Shown here: in pieces, positions 44,641-54,878 of the stretch | How the letters are laid out: each line of letters starts with the position of its first letter | Position numbering within the stretch: position 1 is the first letter of the stretch | From: a virus | Direction: 5' to 3' (one strand) | IMG/VR virus record: IMGVR_UViG_3300042474_001076 | Location: 24,142-88,141 of that record | Length of the DNA: 64,000 nucleotides | Notes under the pieces: model-generated | Told to the model about the DNA's origin: nothing | Seen by the model: only the letters and a program-made list of their open reading frames with translations | Database searches by the model: none | Position numbers and translations under genes: made by a program

Positions 44641-46409
44641 TGGGAGTAAATGATACAACAAAAATAGTTTTAGGTTCGTTAAGATATAAATCTTCACCAA
44701 ATTCCGTATTATCGGTAAATGTTGATTTAAATCAAAATGAAAAAGAAATTATTGAATTTGATAGAAATGTAGATTTAGGTTTACAACAAGTTTTTATTGA
44801 TGAAAGAGAATCAAGTACAATTTTTAGACCTGTAACAAAATATTCTATTATTTTTAAAAATGAGTATATAGGATCAACAAATTACGACCCATTTAAAAAC
44901 AATTTATATTACACTAACTCTATTGAAAATACTTTATTAACATTTCCTGGAGGAAACCAACCACCAGCAATTCCTGTACCAAATGTTCCTTGGGACGGTC
45001 TTCCACAATACTTTGAATTTGATTTTATTAGAACGGATAATAATGTTGGTGGATATACTTCACCTCCAAATAACCATATTAATTTTGTGAATAAAAGTGC
45101 TAGTACATATAATTGGACACATTATGTTAGTTATGGATATAAAAATAACTATACTAAACAAATGTATGCTATTGATACAGAAACAACAGCAAGTTGGGTT
45201 TGGATGGTTTCAGATGGAATTCCATTTATAATTAATGTTGGTAATAATAATTTTGGACCAAACATTGAATTTAGATGTCCTATGAAACATGGGTTAAATG
45301 TTGGTGAGTTTGTAAAATTATCTTTAACATACAATGGAACTAATATATTTCAAATTAATAGTTTAGGGGACGGTGGTTTTGGTAGTGAAGAATTTATATT
45401 TAACATTTATAATATTGGTTATGTTGGTACAACATTTAATAACGGAAATACAGGAACATTTAAAAGAGTAATAAATAAAAGTAATGAAATTGAAACTACT
45501 TCAGAATATTATGTTAGGGTTCATAAAATATTAACAAATTCTGAAGACGCTGTAATGGTTAAAGCTGGGTTTGAACAAAATATATATAACGCAAAAAGTA
45601 AATTTGAAAATGCGGTGTTAACACCAAACAATCTTTCAAGAACATCAATTTTAGAAGGAAGTCAGTCTTATTCATTATCCTTTAATGTTGATATAGATAT
45701 TAACCCTTTAAGAGATAATCAAAATAGACCAGTAAGTGAATTATTTTTTACAACTATATGGAAAGGGTATTTTGGGTGGACAAAAAAGTTAAAAGAAGGT
45801 TGGGATTTTAATTTATATTTAAATAACTCACTACCAAATCCTTGGTGGGATGTTTCCAATCCTTTATCGGAGACTTCAATTTTAACTAACACTTATAATA
45901 GTCTAACAACACCAATAGTGGGACCGTTTTTATACAATGAAAATCTTAAATCTGAAGATTTAATTGATGGTGATCATTGTGAATGGAATGATTATGAACA
46001 AACTGAAAGAGTAATATCTAAATACAACCATAAAATAACTTACAATCAAGCTTATTTTAGTTTGAATACTAATGCCCCACAAAATAATCAATTTGGGTAT
46101 TTTTATAAACCACATGACCCAATTGTTTTAAGAAAATATTCATCATATGTTGAAGAGGGTGATCCATTAAAGGTAACTAACATTCCTGACTATTCATTTT
46201 ACTCCAATTTATCAAATAGTTTTAGATGGAGAGATTTATATCCGTATGGTTTTATTGATAATGATGGAGTGGGGGTTGATTATCCATTTATAAATGGTAA
46301 ACATTATCCCTTTGTAAATACGATTTTTAGAATAATACCTGAAGGAAGTAATGTTGGAGTTCAGAACATAAACGTAATAGCACCACCAACTACAGATGAT
46401 TGTGAATAA
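44640..46409 (+). CDS. Probable baseplate/tail structural protein
   Basis: A 589-residue protein of unknown family, beta-rich and Asn/Tyr-rich, with no membrane segment. It has VDLNQNEKEIIEFDRNVDLG near the N-terminus and a Trp-rich middle (FFTTIWKGYFGWTKKLKEGW). It starts in the stop codon of the preceding large tail gene and overlaps the next gene by 14 bases, so it is part of a tightly coupled tail operon. In T4 the wedge genes gp8-gp10 sit here. Identity with any of them is not claimed. Confidence 0.65.
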   Translation: MGVNDTTKIVLGSLRYKSSPNSVLSVNVDLNQNEKEIIEFDRNVDLGLQQVFIDERESSTIFRPVTKYSIIFKNEYIGSTNYDPFKNNLYYTNSIENTLLTFPGGNQPPAIPVPNVPWDGLPQYFEFDFIRTDNNVGGYTSPPNNHINFVNKSASTYNWTHYVSYGYKNNYTKQMYAIDTETTASWVWMVSDGIPFIINVGNNNFGPNIEFRCPMKHGLNVGEFVKLSLTYNGTNIFQINSLGDGGFGSEEFIFNIYNIGYVGTTFNNGNTGTFKRVINKSNEIETTSEYYVRVHKILTNSEDAVMVKAGFEQNIYNAKSKFENAVLTPNNLSRTSILEGSQSYSLSFNVDIDINPLRDNQNRPVSELFFTTIWKGYFGWTKKLKEGWDFNLYLNNSLPNPWWDVSNPLSETSILTNTYNSLTTPIVGPFLYNENLKSEDLIDGDHCEWNDYEQTERVISKYNHKITYNQAYFSLNTNAPQNNQFGYFYKPHDPIVLRKYSSYVEEGDPLKVTNIPDYSFYSNLSNSFRWRDLYPYGFIDNDGVGVDYPFINGKHYPFVNTIFRIIPEGSNVGVQNINVIAPPTTDDCE

Positions 46410-47217
46410 ATATAAAATAGTTTTACCTGAAAATAATCAGTATTTAAATATTCCATTAGAAATGAATTGGGATTTTCTTGGTAGAGACGATAGTATTGAT
46501 GAATATCAAGAAAAAATGGTTAAAGAAGTTATTGGGGGGGTAAATGATTTTGAGGTCTCAAGATTTTCTCACAATGAATATGTTGATAATTTAAATTTAA
46601 TGAAAACAAATATAAATTATGAATTTTATTTTTATGACAATGTTTTACCAATAACATCGCCGTTAATAAATAATACAAATTGGAATAATAGTTATTTAGA
46701 TGAAGGGTTTACTGTAGACGAAATTTATTTTTACCAAAAACCTTTTACTAAATCATTTTTTAAATTGGATTTATATGACACTACCGATGAAAAAACTCAA
46801 AATCTTTATTTATCAATAATATTACCTGTACAACAAGGGTTTACTCAACCGGTAACACTATCCTCATTATTATCAAATGTTGATATTAAAATACCAAAGT
46901 TTAGTTTAGATTTTATTGGAGATAAGGAAGGTTTTCATTTATATTGGTTAAGAAAACAAGATTATATTAATATTTCTGATTTTTATATGGGAGCTAAATT
47001 TTTTGATGCAAGATTGGGGGTTTACGTTAAAATGACAAATACTTCACAACCAAACATCGGAAATAAATTTACTTTTAATCCAAATGATTATTTTTATTAT
47101 AAACTTAAGTTAGATTACACAAATAAAACTTATGAAGTTTATGCAACTTCAAATTTAACACAAAGAGTTGGGATAGACGGATTTCCAATTCAATGGTATG
47201 AATATGTAAACCCTTAA
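46396..47217 (+). CDS. Tail structural protein, unknown
   Basis: A 273-residue protein of unknown family. Aromatic-rich strands are present (YEFYFYDNVLP, FFKLDLYD, YFYYKLKLDY). The start ATG overlaps the previous gene. A GTG two codons later would give nearly the same product. A jelly-roll or lectin-like fold is conceivable from the strand pattern, but there is no motif to support one. Confidence 0.6.
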   Translation: MIVNKYKIVLPENNQYLNIPLEMNWDFLGRDDSIDEYQEKMVKEVIGGVNDFEVSRFSHNEYVDNLNLMKTNINYEFYFYDNVLPITSPLINNTNWNNSYLDEGFTVDEIYFYQKPFTKSFFKLDLYDTTDEKTQNLYLSIILPVQQGFTQPVTLSSLLSNVDIKIPKFSLDFIGDKEGFHLYWLRKQDYINISDFYMGAKFFDARLGVYVKMTNTSQPNIGNKFTFNPNDYFYYKLKLDYTNKTYEVYATSNLTQRVGIDGFPIQWYEYVNP

Positions 47218-47218
47218 T

Positions 47219-48391
47219 ATGGAAGAACAAAAATATTATTTTAAAATATCTCCCGAAAATATTAAGAGGGACATCGTTGGTATTACCTACTTAGGTGATA
47301 CTGAATACTCTTATTTTACTGATCCGTGTTGTTCAATTACTTCAGTAACCCCAACAACATTAACTGGATTTACTGGTGTGTACTCAGGTATGTCACAAAT
47401 ATTGTCAGGAGGAACAAATGGATATTCATTATTAACTCAACTATCGGTACCAATTCTATTAACAGAAGTGGCTACAGATATTGGTTATTACTCTATATTT
47501 GACGGAGCAATAATACAAAAAGAAGTTATTACTAACTTTTTATTTTCCGCAACAACAGGTAATCCATATACTTTTTACTTCTATAATACTTCAGACATTG
47601 AATTCAAAAAGTTTTTATCCGTATCAACTTATACTGTTGATTGGGGGGATGGATCCCCAATTCAAACAGTAACTTCACCAATTCAATATACCCATGTTTA
47701 TCCTGTTGTTAATCAAACATACACAATTACCCTTAAATCTATATCACCATGGGGAATATCAATCATAACAAAAACTGTTACCGTTCCATTTACTAATGTG
47801 ATTATTTTTAATCCTAATGGAGTTGCAACATTCACCCCTGCGGGAGGTAGTTGGGCAAATACATCATTTAATTATGATTATATTTTTACTGGTGATTCAA
47901 ATACTAACATAAATGATTACATAAGTTCAAACTATACCACTGTACCATTTATTATAACAGGATATACACAATCAAATGTAAATGATTTAACATCATATGG
48001 TCCAACATATAATTTATACGGAGGTAAATTTAAAATAGGGATACAAGTTACCGGAACATCAGAATCTGTTGGAACTTATTGGGGTCCGGATCCAACAAAC
48101 ACATATACTGCATATACAATTAATGATATTCTTTACTATGATTATAATGATGGTACCACATTATACATTATTGATTCATCAGGATTTACACAAAACGATT
48201 TAATTTTATCTGCAATAACAAAAAATGAAGCGTTACTTAATGTAATTGACCAACCAGAAATACAAACTGATGTCTATATTGAGAGAGGTAAAAATTCGGG
48301 ATTAGAAAGTATTGAAAGACTTGGAGAAGTTGATAATGTGGGAGATTTAGAAAAATATGGATATGGATTTTTTAATGTTGAAAAACAATGA
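47219..48391 (+). CDS. Tail protein with PKD-like domain
   Basis: A 390-residue protein. Residues about 125-190 have the PKD-type pattern: VSTYTVDWGDGSPIQTVTSP, then YTHVYPVVNQTYTITLKS. The W-G-D-G and the H-x-Y before a strand are the conserved features. PKD domains occur in extracellular Bacteroidetes proteins and in phage adhesins, where they act as spacers or carbohydrate contacts. The remainder is Thr/Ser-rich. It lies 1 base after the previous gene. Confidence 0.75.
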   Translation: MEEQKYYFKISPENIKRDIVGITYLGDTEYSYFTDPCCSITSVTPTTLTGFTGVYSGMSQILSGGTNGYSLLTQLSVPILLTEVATDIGYYSIFDGAIIQKEVITNFLFSATTGNPYTFYFYNTSDIEFKKFLSVSTYTVDWGDGSPIQTVTSPIQYTHVYPVVNQTYTITLKSISPWGISIITKTVTVPFTNVIIFNPNGVATFTPAGGSWANTSFNYDYIFTGDSNTNINDYISSNYTTVPFIITGYTQSNVNDLTSYGPTYNLYGGKFKIGIQVTGTSESVGTYWGPDPTNTYTAYTINDILYYDYNDGTTLYIIDSSGFTQNDLILSAITKNEALLNVIDQPEIQTDVYIERGKNSGLESIERLGEVDNVGDLEKYGYGFFNVEKQ

Positions 48392-48398
48392 TTTTAAG

Positions 48399-48406
48399 TA
48401 TTTATA
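48399..48406 (+). promoter_or_regulatory. TATTTATA element before the GTG-started tail gene
   Basis: It lies 35 bases before the GTG at 48442, with an A/T-rich leader containing AACAATAAAC. Confidence 0.45.
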
Positions 48407-48441
48407 TTTAAACAATAAACAAATTTTAAAAACTAATAATT

Positions 48442-49350
48442 GTGGCTACAGGTAATTACGGAACAATAAGAAGCTCGGATGTAAGCCCTGATGACGTAGA
48501 AATAATTTTAAATTATACACCATCAAGAGACGAAACAGACAATTTTGTATTAACAAAATTAAACGCGAGTGCGATATTGAGACCATATTTTCATAACGGA
48601 ACTACTGGTGGTAATAATAATGTTGAAATACTTGGGGGATTATATAATTTAAAATTACCCACAGATCAATTCAATCAACTTGGTATATATACGTTATATA
48701 TAAGACCAGCAGAAATAAGAACTAAAATTTTAGATTGTGGAATATTGTCCGCTTTACCCAATGTTAAAGGTATTGTTGTTGATATAAATAATGTTCCTTC
48801 TAACTTTAAAAATAAATTTATTAATCAAGGTTTAGTTGGTTTTAGGGTTGAATATTTAAATTCTGATGGGACTAAAATTCCTAATTTTTTTAGAATTATA
48901 ACCTCATCATTCTATTGTGAACCTGTTGTTGAAAATTTAACGAATACAAGTCAAAAGTCTATTAGATATAGGTATGTTGAATCATCAACAAATTTAATAT
49001 TTTGTACTTTATCTCCATCGTCATCTCCAACAAATAAACCAAATGCAACCCCATTTATTGGACAACCGGATCAAAATATAATAATATCTAACACATACTT
49101 TAATCCAACAACAGTTGAAATTGAAATTGTTGAACACGATATTTCAACACTAGCAATTGCGTTATATGGTAATCAAACTAAATCTATGGATGATGGTATA
49201 TATACCATATATGACAGTAACAACAATATTTATAAACAATACAATCTTTATGAAATTAGAGATCAATTTAATAACTTATTATATGAGGTAAGACAAGATA
49301 GGGGTATTAATATTGATTTTAGTAAAAACTTCTCAAATATAACTTCATAA
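48442..49350 (+). CDS. Tail structural protein (GTG start), unknown
   Basis: A 302-residue protein. GTG is used as start codon (ATTGTGGCTACAGG), and the second residue Ala and A-rich leader resemble the other MAT- starts here. No family is recognised. It contains LTKLNASAILRPYF, IYTLYIRPAEIRTKILDCG and a central FFRIITSSFYCEP. Its stop overlaps the following ATG by one base, which couples it to the 1005-residue protein. Confidence 0.65.
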   Translation: MATGNYGTIRSSDVSPDDVEIILNYTPSRDETDNFVLTKLNASAILRPYFHNGTTGGNNNVEILGGLYNLKLPTDQFNQLGIYTLYIRPAEIRTKILDCGILSALPNVKGIVVDINNVPSNFKNKFINQGLVGFRVEYLNSDGTKIPNFFRIITSSFYCEPVVENLTNTSQKSIRYRYVESSTNLIFCTLSPSSSPTNKPNATPFIGQPDQNIIISNTYFNPTTVEIEIVEHDISTLAIALYGNQTKSMDDGIYTIYDSNNNIYKQYNLYEIRDQFNNLLYEVRQDRGINIDFSKNFSNITS

Positions 49351-52300
49351 TGGCGACAAACAAATATAAATGTCCCCCTCAACCTGCCAGTGGTCAGGGT
49401 ACCTTTTCAGACAACTTAGTTGGGTTCCAATTAGTTGACGGTGGAGGTTTTACGCAGGCAAATTTTGAGTTTACAACAAGCATTAGTGAAAAACAAGATA
49501 GGACATTTTCAATTGGATCGTTTTCTGAACCAATATCTTTAGATACGTTAAATATATCTAATATAGAAGAATCAAAAAAATTAATTGCCGATAATTTTAG
49601 AGTATATCCCAATTTTGATTTAAGTCAAGTTACTAATTTTACTATGTTTGGATCTTTAACCAAAAGGATGTCAACTTCAGTTACAAACATTATTAATTAT
49701 TTTCCTGCAGCATTAGACATAAACAATGTACAAACTAATTTTGTTATATCTTTAACCGCACAAAACATTTTTTATAATAGTGTTGAAGATGAAACATATT
49801 TTGAAATACCAATATCTGTTATTAGAAATCCGTTTAGTATTGATTATACTGTTAATGCTACTAGAAATATTGAATTAAGGGAAATATCTGTTTCATATTT
49901 AAGAAATTTTACAACACAGTATTTAAAATATTCACTGTTTTTAAATGATATTGAATACCCTATATCTGATTTTATTCCCGCACAAGTAACGGACACTGTT
50001 TTTAAAGTTTATGTTAATGGTGATCCGTTTTCTGGTAATACAACAACAAATAGTAATTTTATAATAAGACCAAAACAGTTATACGTTAATAAAGTATTTA
50101 ATGAAAATTTAGATCAAGTTGAAAACTTTTTGTTGAATAGAAATATGGTTCCAATATATAGTTCATATTTTAACATACCAAAAGAAAATGATGACGGACA
50201 ATTTTATTATACACAAGAAGTTGCAATATTTCCGTTAAATGGATCGTGGAATTTAGATATTATAACCCCCAAATTTACAAATTATTTAACAAAATTAAAT
50301 TCTTTATCGGAAAGTATTGATTTATATAAAACAAACTTAATAACAAGATTTTTAACTGCTGATGCTATAAAAGAATTTGATACTTCAGACCAAAAAATAC
50401 AAAAAGTATTACAGATATACGGTAGAAGTTTTGACGAAACAAGAAAATTTATTACGGCTCTTGCTAACATGAATTCTGTTAATTACAATATTAAAAATGA
50501 TATTCCATCACAATTACTTAAAAATTTGGCACAAACACTTGGGTGGAATACAAACATCTCTCCAATAACAAACGATCAATTATTAAGTTCAGTTTTTAGT
50601 AATGGGAGTAATTCATTTACGGGTTTACCAATAGGTCAAACACCTGAAGAGTTAAATTATCAATATTTCAGAAATTTAATTTTAAATTCCGCTTTTTTAT
50701 TTAAATCTAAAGGAACAAGAAAATCAATTGAAATATTATTAAGAATGGTTGGGGCTCCTGAAGCGTTAACAGAATTTAACGAATATATTTACCTTGCCGA
50801 TCAAAAAATAAATTTGAGACAATTTGATATTCAGTACGCTCAAATATCTGGTGGAACATACTCACAGGAATTACCTGTTTTGGACACAAATGACTTGTTT
50901 TCAATTATGGGGGTACAATATACTGGATTTACAACAACCACAATCACTCAAGATATTAGTTTAACGAACAATGATTACCCTATTGATAGTTACGGTTTTC
51001 CAAGTATGCCAGTTCCAAACGACACATATTTCTTTCAAATTGGGGGAGGTTGGTTTGAATCAACACCACAACACAGAATGCCCGAAAAAGTTGATTTAAC
51101 AAATAGTGTATTTACTGGATCCAACCCTAATTATCAAACAAAATTATTACCATTTAATTATGGGCAAGAATATTTAGAAAGATATCGTAGTTTTCCATAC
51201 ATGAATTTAGGATTTAATCTTAAAAAAACGGTTGACAATAAAAAAAGTTGGATAAATAATGAAAAATTTTTAAGAAAAAACTTTGATGGTAACTTTAATG
51301 CTTATTATAAGGTATCTGACGATAGATTAGTTATAAATGTTAAAAATGTTGATTTATTTATGAATCCATCACAAGGATTGGTGTATGATGTGTGGACAAT
51401 GTCTAGAAAATATAATTACCCAATTCCAGAACAAGGGTTAAGTTATATAGATCCAACATATTGTAATCCATACCCAAATGTTGAATATCCAAGTAGAGGG
51501 GGGATTGATTGGACCCAAATTATACCAAAACCAAAAGAAAAAACATTTTTTGAATTTGCCCAAACTTTTTGGAAAAATATGATAAATGTAAGAAACAGAC
51601 AATTTAATACCGATGGAAAGACAAGTGGATATCCAACACTATCTTCAATTTATTGGAAATATTTGGAATCTGGAATGGCAATAAATATTCCTAATGATAA
51701 TTTTAACTATCAAACAATGATTGACTATGTTAATGGTATGGGAGATTATTGGATAAGATTAGTTGAACAAATGATTCCAGCAACTACAATATGGAATACG
51801 GGAGTAAAATATGAAAACTCAATTTTTCATAGACAAAAATTTGTGTGGAGAAGACAAAGGGGTTGTGAAATTATACCAGTACCTTGTAAACCTTGTAAAT
51901 TAATAACACAAATATTTTCATATGATTGTCCTATACAACAAACTGTTATTGGTCTATACCCTTGGGACACAAACCCAACAATAACTTCATTTGGGGCATT
52001 ATTGGGTAGTTCATTAACCACATATGGAAATGATAATAATTTGGACATTAATAATGATTGTTTATTAAATACATTAGAGTCTGATTGGTATATCGATATT
52101 AGAATTGATGGTTCACCAATAATTATATACCCATTTTTTAATGGGGTTGGATTCTCAAACCCAACTTTAAGTACTCCAACAGAAAATAATTGGGTTGACA
52201 GTTTATATGACTCATTAACTAATTTACTTGATTATGGTTTATCTTATACTATTAATACTGATGATCAAACTATAACAATATACAATAATAACTGTTTACC

Positions 52301-52367
52301 ATTGAATACCACCCAAAATTTTGAATTGAATGTGGGAATAAACTTTACTATCCTATGTAACCCATGA
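49350..52367 (+). CDS. Large baseplate/tail protein
   Basis: A 1005-residue protein. The segment FKSKGTRKSIEILLRMVGAP (residues about 450-470) resembles the core helix of P2 gpI-type baseplate proteins. The Trp/Tyr-rich second half contains WTQIIPKPKEKTFFEFAQTFWKNM, followed by a Cys-rich stretch, GCEIIPVPCKPCKL (about 840-853), that could bind metal. It overlaps the next gene by 4 bases (ATGA). It is probably the component that joins the baseplate to the adhesins that follow. The closest T4 counterpart is not clear. Confidence 0.65.
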   Translation: MATNKYKCPPQPASGQGTFSDNLVGFQLVDGGGFTQANFEFTTSISEKQDRTFSIGSFSEPISLDTLNISNIEESKKLIADNFRVYPNFDLSQVTNFTMFGSLTKRMSTSVTNIINYFPAALDINNVQTNFVISLTAQNIFYNSVEDETYFEIPISVIRNPFSIDYTVNATRNIELREISVSYLRNFTTQYLKYSLFLNDIEYPISDFIPAQVTDTVFKVYVNGDPFSGNTTTNSNFIIRPKQLYVNKVFNENLDQVENFLLNRNMVPIYSSYFNIPKENDDGQFYYTQEVAIFPLNGSWNLDIITPKFTNYLTKLNSLSESIDLYKTNLITRFLTADAIKEFDTSDQKIQKVLQIYGRSFDETRKFITALANMNSVNYNIKNDIPSQLLKNLAQTLGWNTNISPITNDQLLSSVFSNGSNSFTGLPIGQTPEELNYQYFRNLILNSAFLFKSKGTRKSIEILLRMVGAPEALTEFNEYIYLADQKINLRQFDIQYAQISGGTYSQELPVLDTNDLFSIMGVQYTGFTTTTITQDISLTNNDYPIDSYGFPSMPVPNDTYFFQIGGGWFESTPQHRMPEKVDLTNSVFTGSNPNYQTKLLPFNYGQEYLERYRSFPYMNLGFNLKKTVDNKKSWINNEKFLRKNFDGNFNAYYKVSDDRLVINVKNVDLFMNPSQGLVYDVWTMSRKYNYPIPEQGLSYIDPTYCNPYPNVEYPSRGGIDWTQIIPKPKEKTFFEFAQTFWKNMINVRNRQFNTDGKTSGYPTLSSIYWKYLESGMAINIPNDNFNYQTMIDYVNGMGDYWIRLVEQMIPATTIWNTGVKYENSIFHRQKFVWRRQRGCEIIPVPCKPCKLITQIFSYDCPIQQTVIGLYPWDTNPTITSFGALLGSSLTTYGNDNNLDINNDCLLNTLESDWYIDIRIDGSPIIIYPFFNGVGFSNPTLSTPTENNWVDSLYDSLTNLLDYGLSYTINTDDQTITIYNNNCLPLNTTQNFELNVGINFTILCNP

Positions 52368-54817
52368 GTTGTGGACAAATAATATATAATCTTTATATCT
52401 CTGGTGATTGTACTAATACTAATGTTGGAGAAATTTACATTGAGATAACTGGTGGTACTTCACCCTACACTGTATATGAAATTTCCTCAACAGGTTTATT
52501 ACCAACATCAGCATCCACAACAACTTATTATTTTAGTGGTATGTCTGCCGGCACATATAGTTTGGCAATCCAAGACTCGTGTATAAATCCAACTTTTGAT
52601 ACAATATACTTAAACATACCAATATCATCGGGAACATCTATAAGTGTTGAAAATGTAATAAATACAACTTGTGGTAATGATGATGGAGAAATAACATTTG
52701 GGTTTAATCCTTTTTATGGGTTTGGATCTGCATTGCTTTATGAAACAACAAACGGGTATATAAATAGTGGGTCAACACCAACTAGTGGAATAACCTTTTC
52801 AAATTTATCGGGAGGAACTTATTATATTGTTGGTGATGATGGTGCAGGGTGTAATGGAGTAAGTTCGAGCGTACCAATTTTATCATCAACAACTTTTTCT
52901 TACGGGTTTTATGTTGTTGACGATGCAAGTTGTAATGTTGCTTTTGGTTCGGGAAAAATATTTGTTACTGGACAAACAGGAGTTGGTCCTTATACATATG
53001 TTTGGAATGATGGACAAACAGGATCTACAGCAACTGGATTAACGGTTGGATATTACACTGTTACCGTAACAGATTCAAATGGATGTTCCGTTTCCGATAG
53101 TATTTCGGTTAATAATGTTCCGCCAATTGGAATATCTTCTTTTTTAACAACAGGAAGCACTTGTTTTAATAGTGATGGTGTGGTTGAAGTCACTGTTACT
53201 GGAGGGACAGCACCATTCTTTTTTTCTGGATCTAATGGGGATACAATAGTTACATTCTCAAACACATACACATTTCAAAATTTACCTTCAGGTATTTTAA
53301 CCGTTACTGTTAAAGATGCTGGATTATGTAGTGATACTCAATCAACTTCGTTAACAACACCCAATGGATTTACTATTTCATCAATTAACACAACAAATTC
53401 TAATTGTGGTAATAATGGGTCAATAACAATAGTTGTTAATACTGGATCCCCTACGGGAACATTTACCTATACGTTACTGAATTCTTCCGGAAATACGGTT
53501 AATACAACAACTGTTGGTACTAACACAACTTTTAATAATTTACAATCAGACACATATACAATTTTGATTGATAATAATTCAGGATGTGTTTATACTGGAA
53601 CCACAACAGTTACAAATGTTAATTTGTTTACAATAACTGCGGTTACAACTAATACCACATGTGGATTAAATAATGGTACCTTACAGATATTAACAACTAG
53701 TGGGGGTACATTACCATATACTTATCAAATTACTGGATACGCAATATCTCCAATTAATTTTTATAATAATTTACCTTTTGGGTTTTATAATGTTACCGTG
53801 ACCGATGCAAATGGTTGTTCACAAACAACAACAGCATATGTTGGACCATCAAATTCCGTATTTTTTAATTTATTTGCAATACAACCTGTTAATGGAAATG
53901 ATGGTGAAATAAGTTCTTTTTTAAGTAGTGGTTATCCACCTTTTACTTATAATTGGAGTTCAAATGTAAACTCACAAACTGGATCAACAGTAACTAATTT
54001 AAGTGCGGGAACATATACATTACAAGTTGTTGATAGTTCTGGATGTACACATACTAAATCAATTGTTTTATCAGGAACTATACTTTTAGGTAATTATCAA
54101 GTTTACAATATAAGTGACACTAATTTTGTTAATACTGGAATTGATGGTATGAGAGGAATAGGACAAATGTATAGTGAGGGATTTTTTGATTTAACATACA
54201 ATGATTTAGGGTGTGTAATTAATGGTGCAGAATTTATTATTGAAACAAGTGTAAATGGGGTGATAAAACAAAACTTATTTTATACCTCAATAGGACTTTA
54301 TGATTACCCAACAGATATTGAATGGATTAATATAATAAAATTAATGTTATTATCTTATCCGGATATTGGTGAAGTTGATATAGACATTGTTAAAAACAAA
54401 ATAACTATTGTGAATGATTGTGAAGACATCAATAAAAGTTGTGTACCAACTAAATTTAATACGTTATCTGATGCAAAAGTTGTAATTAATTTAATAATAA
54501 ATTATGATATTTCTTGTGTTGAATGTGATGTCCCTACACCAACACCATCCCAAACAAATACCCCAAATTTAACACCGACCCCAACACCGACCCCAACATT
54601 TGTAAATAAATGGATAGTTTCCGATTGTTGTGGATTAGTTTCAAATATTATTTTAATATTACCTTTAGGGACTATTGCGGGTCAATTATTAGTGTACAAT
54701 AGTAATTGTTGGACCACAGTTTCAACAACTAATGGTACGGCAGTTGGTACCGCAACCCCATTTCTTTTTTCCAGTAATTGTCCAACGTGTATAGCATCAT
54801 ATCCATGTAGTGGGTAA
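52364..54817 (+). CDS. Tail adhesin with about seven SprB-like repeats
   Basis: An 817-residue protein. Residues about 1-570 contain roughly seven repeats of 70-85 residues. Each has a Cys-x-(N/D)-x-(N/D)G start, then TGGTxPYTY, a GxYTVTVTDxNGC end and a strand. This is the SprB repeat pattern (PF13573) of gliding Bacteroidetes adhesins. A globular domain follows (about 580-720), then a Thr/Pro linker ([22 protein letters not shown], about 725-746) and a C-terminal Cys-rich tail (CIASYPCSG). It likely forms a fibre contacting the host surface. The start overlaps the previous gene. Confidence 0.8.
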   Translation: MSCGQIIYNLYISGDCTNTNVGEIYIEITGGTSPYTVYEISSTGLLPTSASTTTYYFSGMSAGTYSLAIQDSCINPTFDTIYLNIPISSGTSISVENVINTTCGNDDGEITFGFNPFYGFGSALLYETTNGYINSGSTPTSGITFSNLSGGTYYIVGDDGAGCNGVSSSVPILSSTTFSYGFYVVDDASCNVAFGSGKIFVTGQTGVGPYTYVWNDGQTGSTATGLTVGYYTVTVTDSNGCSVSDSISVNNVPPIGISSFLTTGSTCFNSDGVVEVTVTGGTAPFFFSGSNGDTIVTFSNTYTFQNLPSGILTVTVKDAGLCSDTQSTSLTTPNGFTISSINTTNSNCGNNGSITIVVNTGSPTGTFTYTLLNSSGNTVNTTTVGTNTTFNNLQSDTYTILIDNNSGCVYTGTTTVTNVNLFTITAVTTNTTCGLNNGTLQILTTSGGTLPYTYQITGYAISPINFYNNLPFGFYNVTVTDANGCSQTTTAYVGPSNSVFFNLFAIQPVNGNDGEISSFLSSGYPPFTYNWSSNVNSQTGSTVTNLSAGTYTLQVVDSSGCTHTKSIVLSGTILLGNYQVYNISDTNFVNTGIDGMRGIGQMYSEGFFDLTYNDLGCVINGAEFIIETSVNGVIKQNLFYTSIGLYDYPTDIEWINIIKLMLLSYPDIGEVDIDIVKNKITIVNDCEDINKSCVPTKFNTLSDAKVVINLIINYDISCVECDVPTPTPSQTNTPNLTPTPTPTPTFVNKWIVSDCCGLVSNIILILPLGTIAGQLLVYNSNCWTTVSTTNGTAVGTATPFLFSSNCPTCIASYPCSG

Positions 54818-54878
54818 TATAAGTTTTTATATTAATTAACAATATTGACTTATTACACATATACTATATTTTAGTTAT

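Noticed and set aside
54840-54878. TTGACT near 54846 as a sigma70-like promoter for the glycosyltransferase
   Set aside because: No -10 box at a 16-18 base spacing fits; the nearest TATATT is only about 14 bases away.
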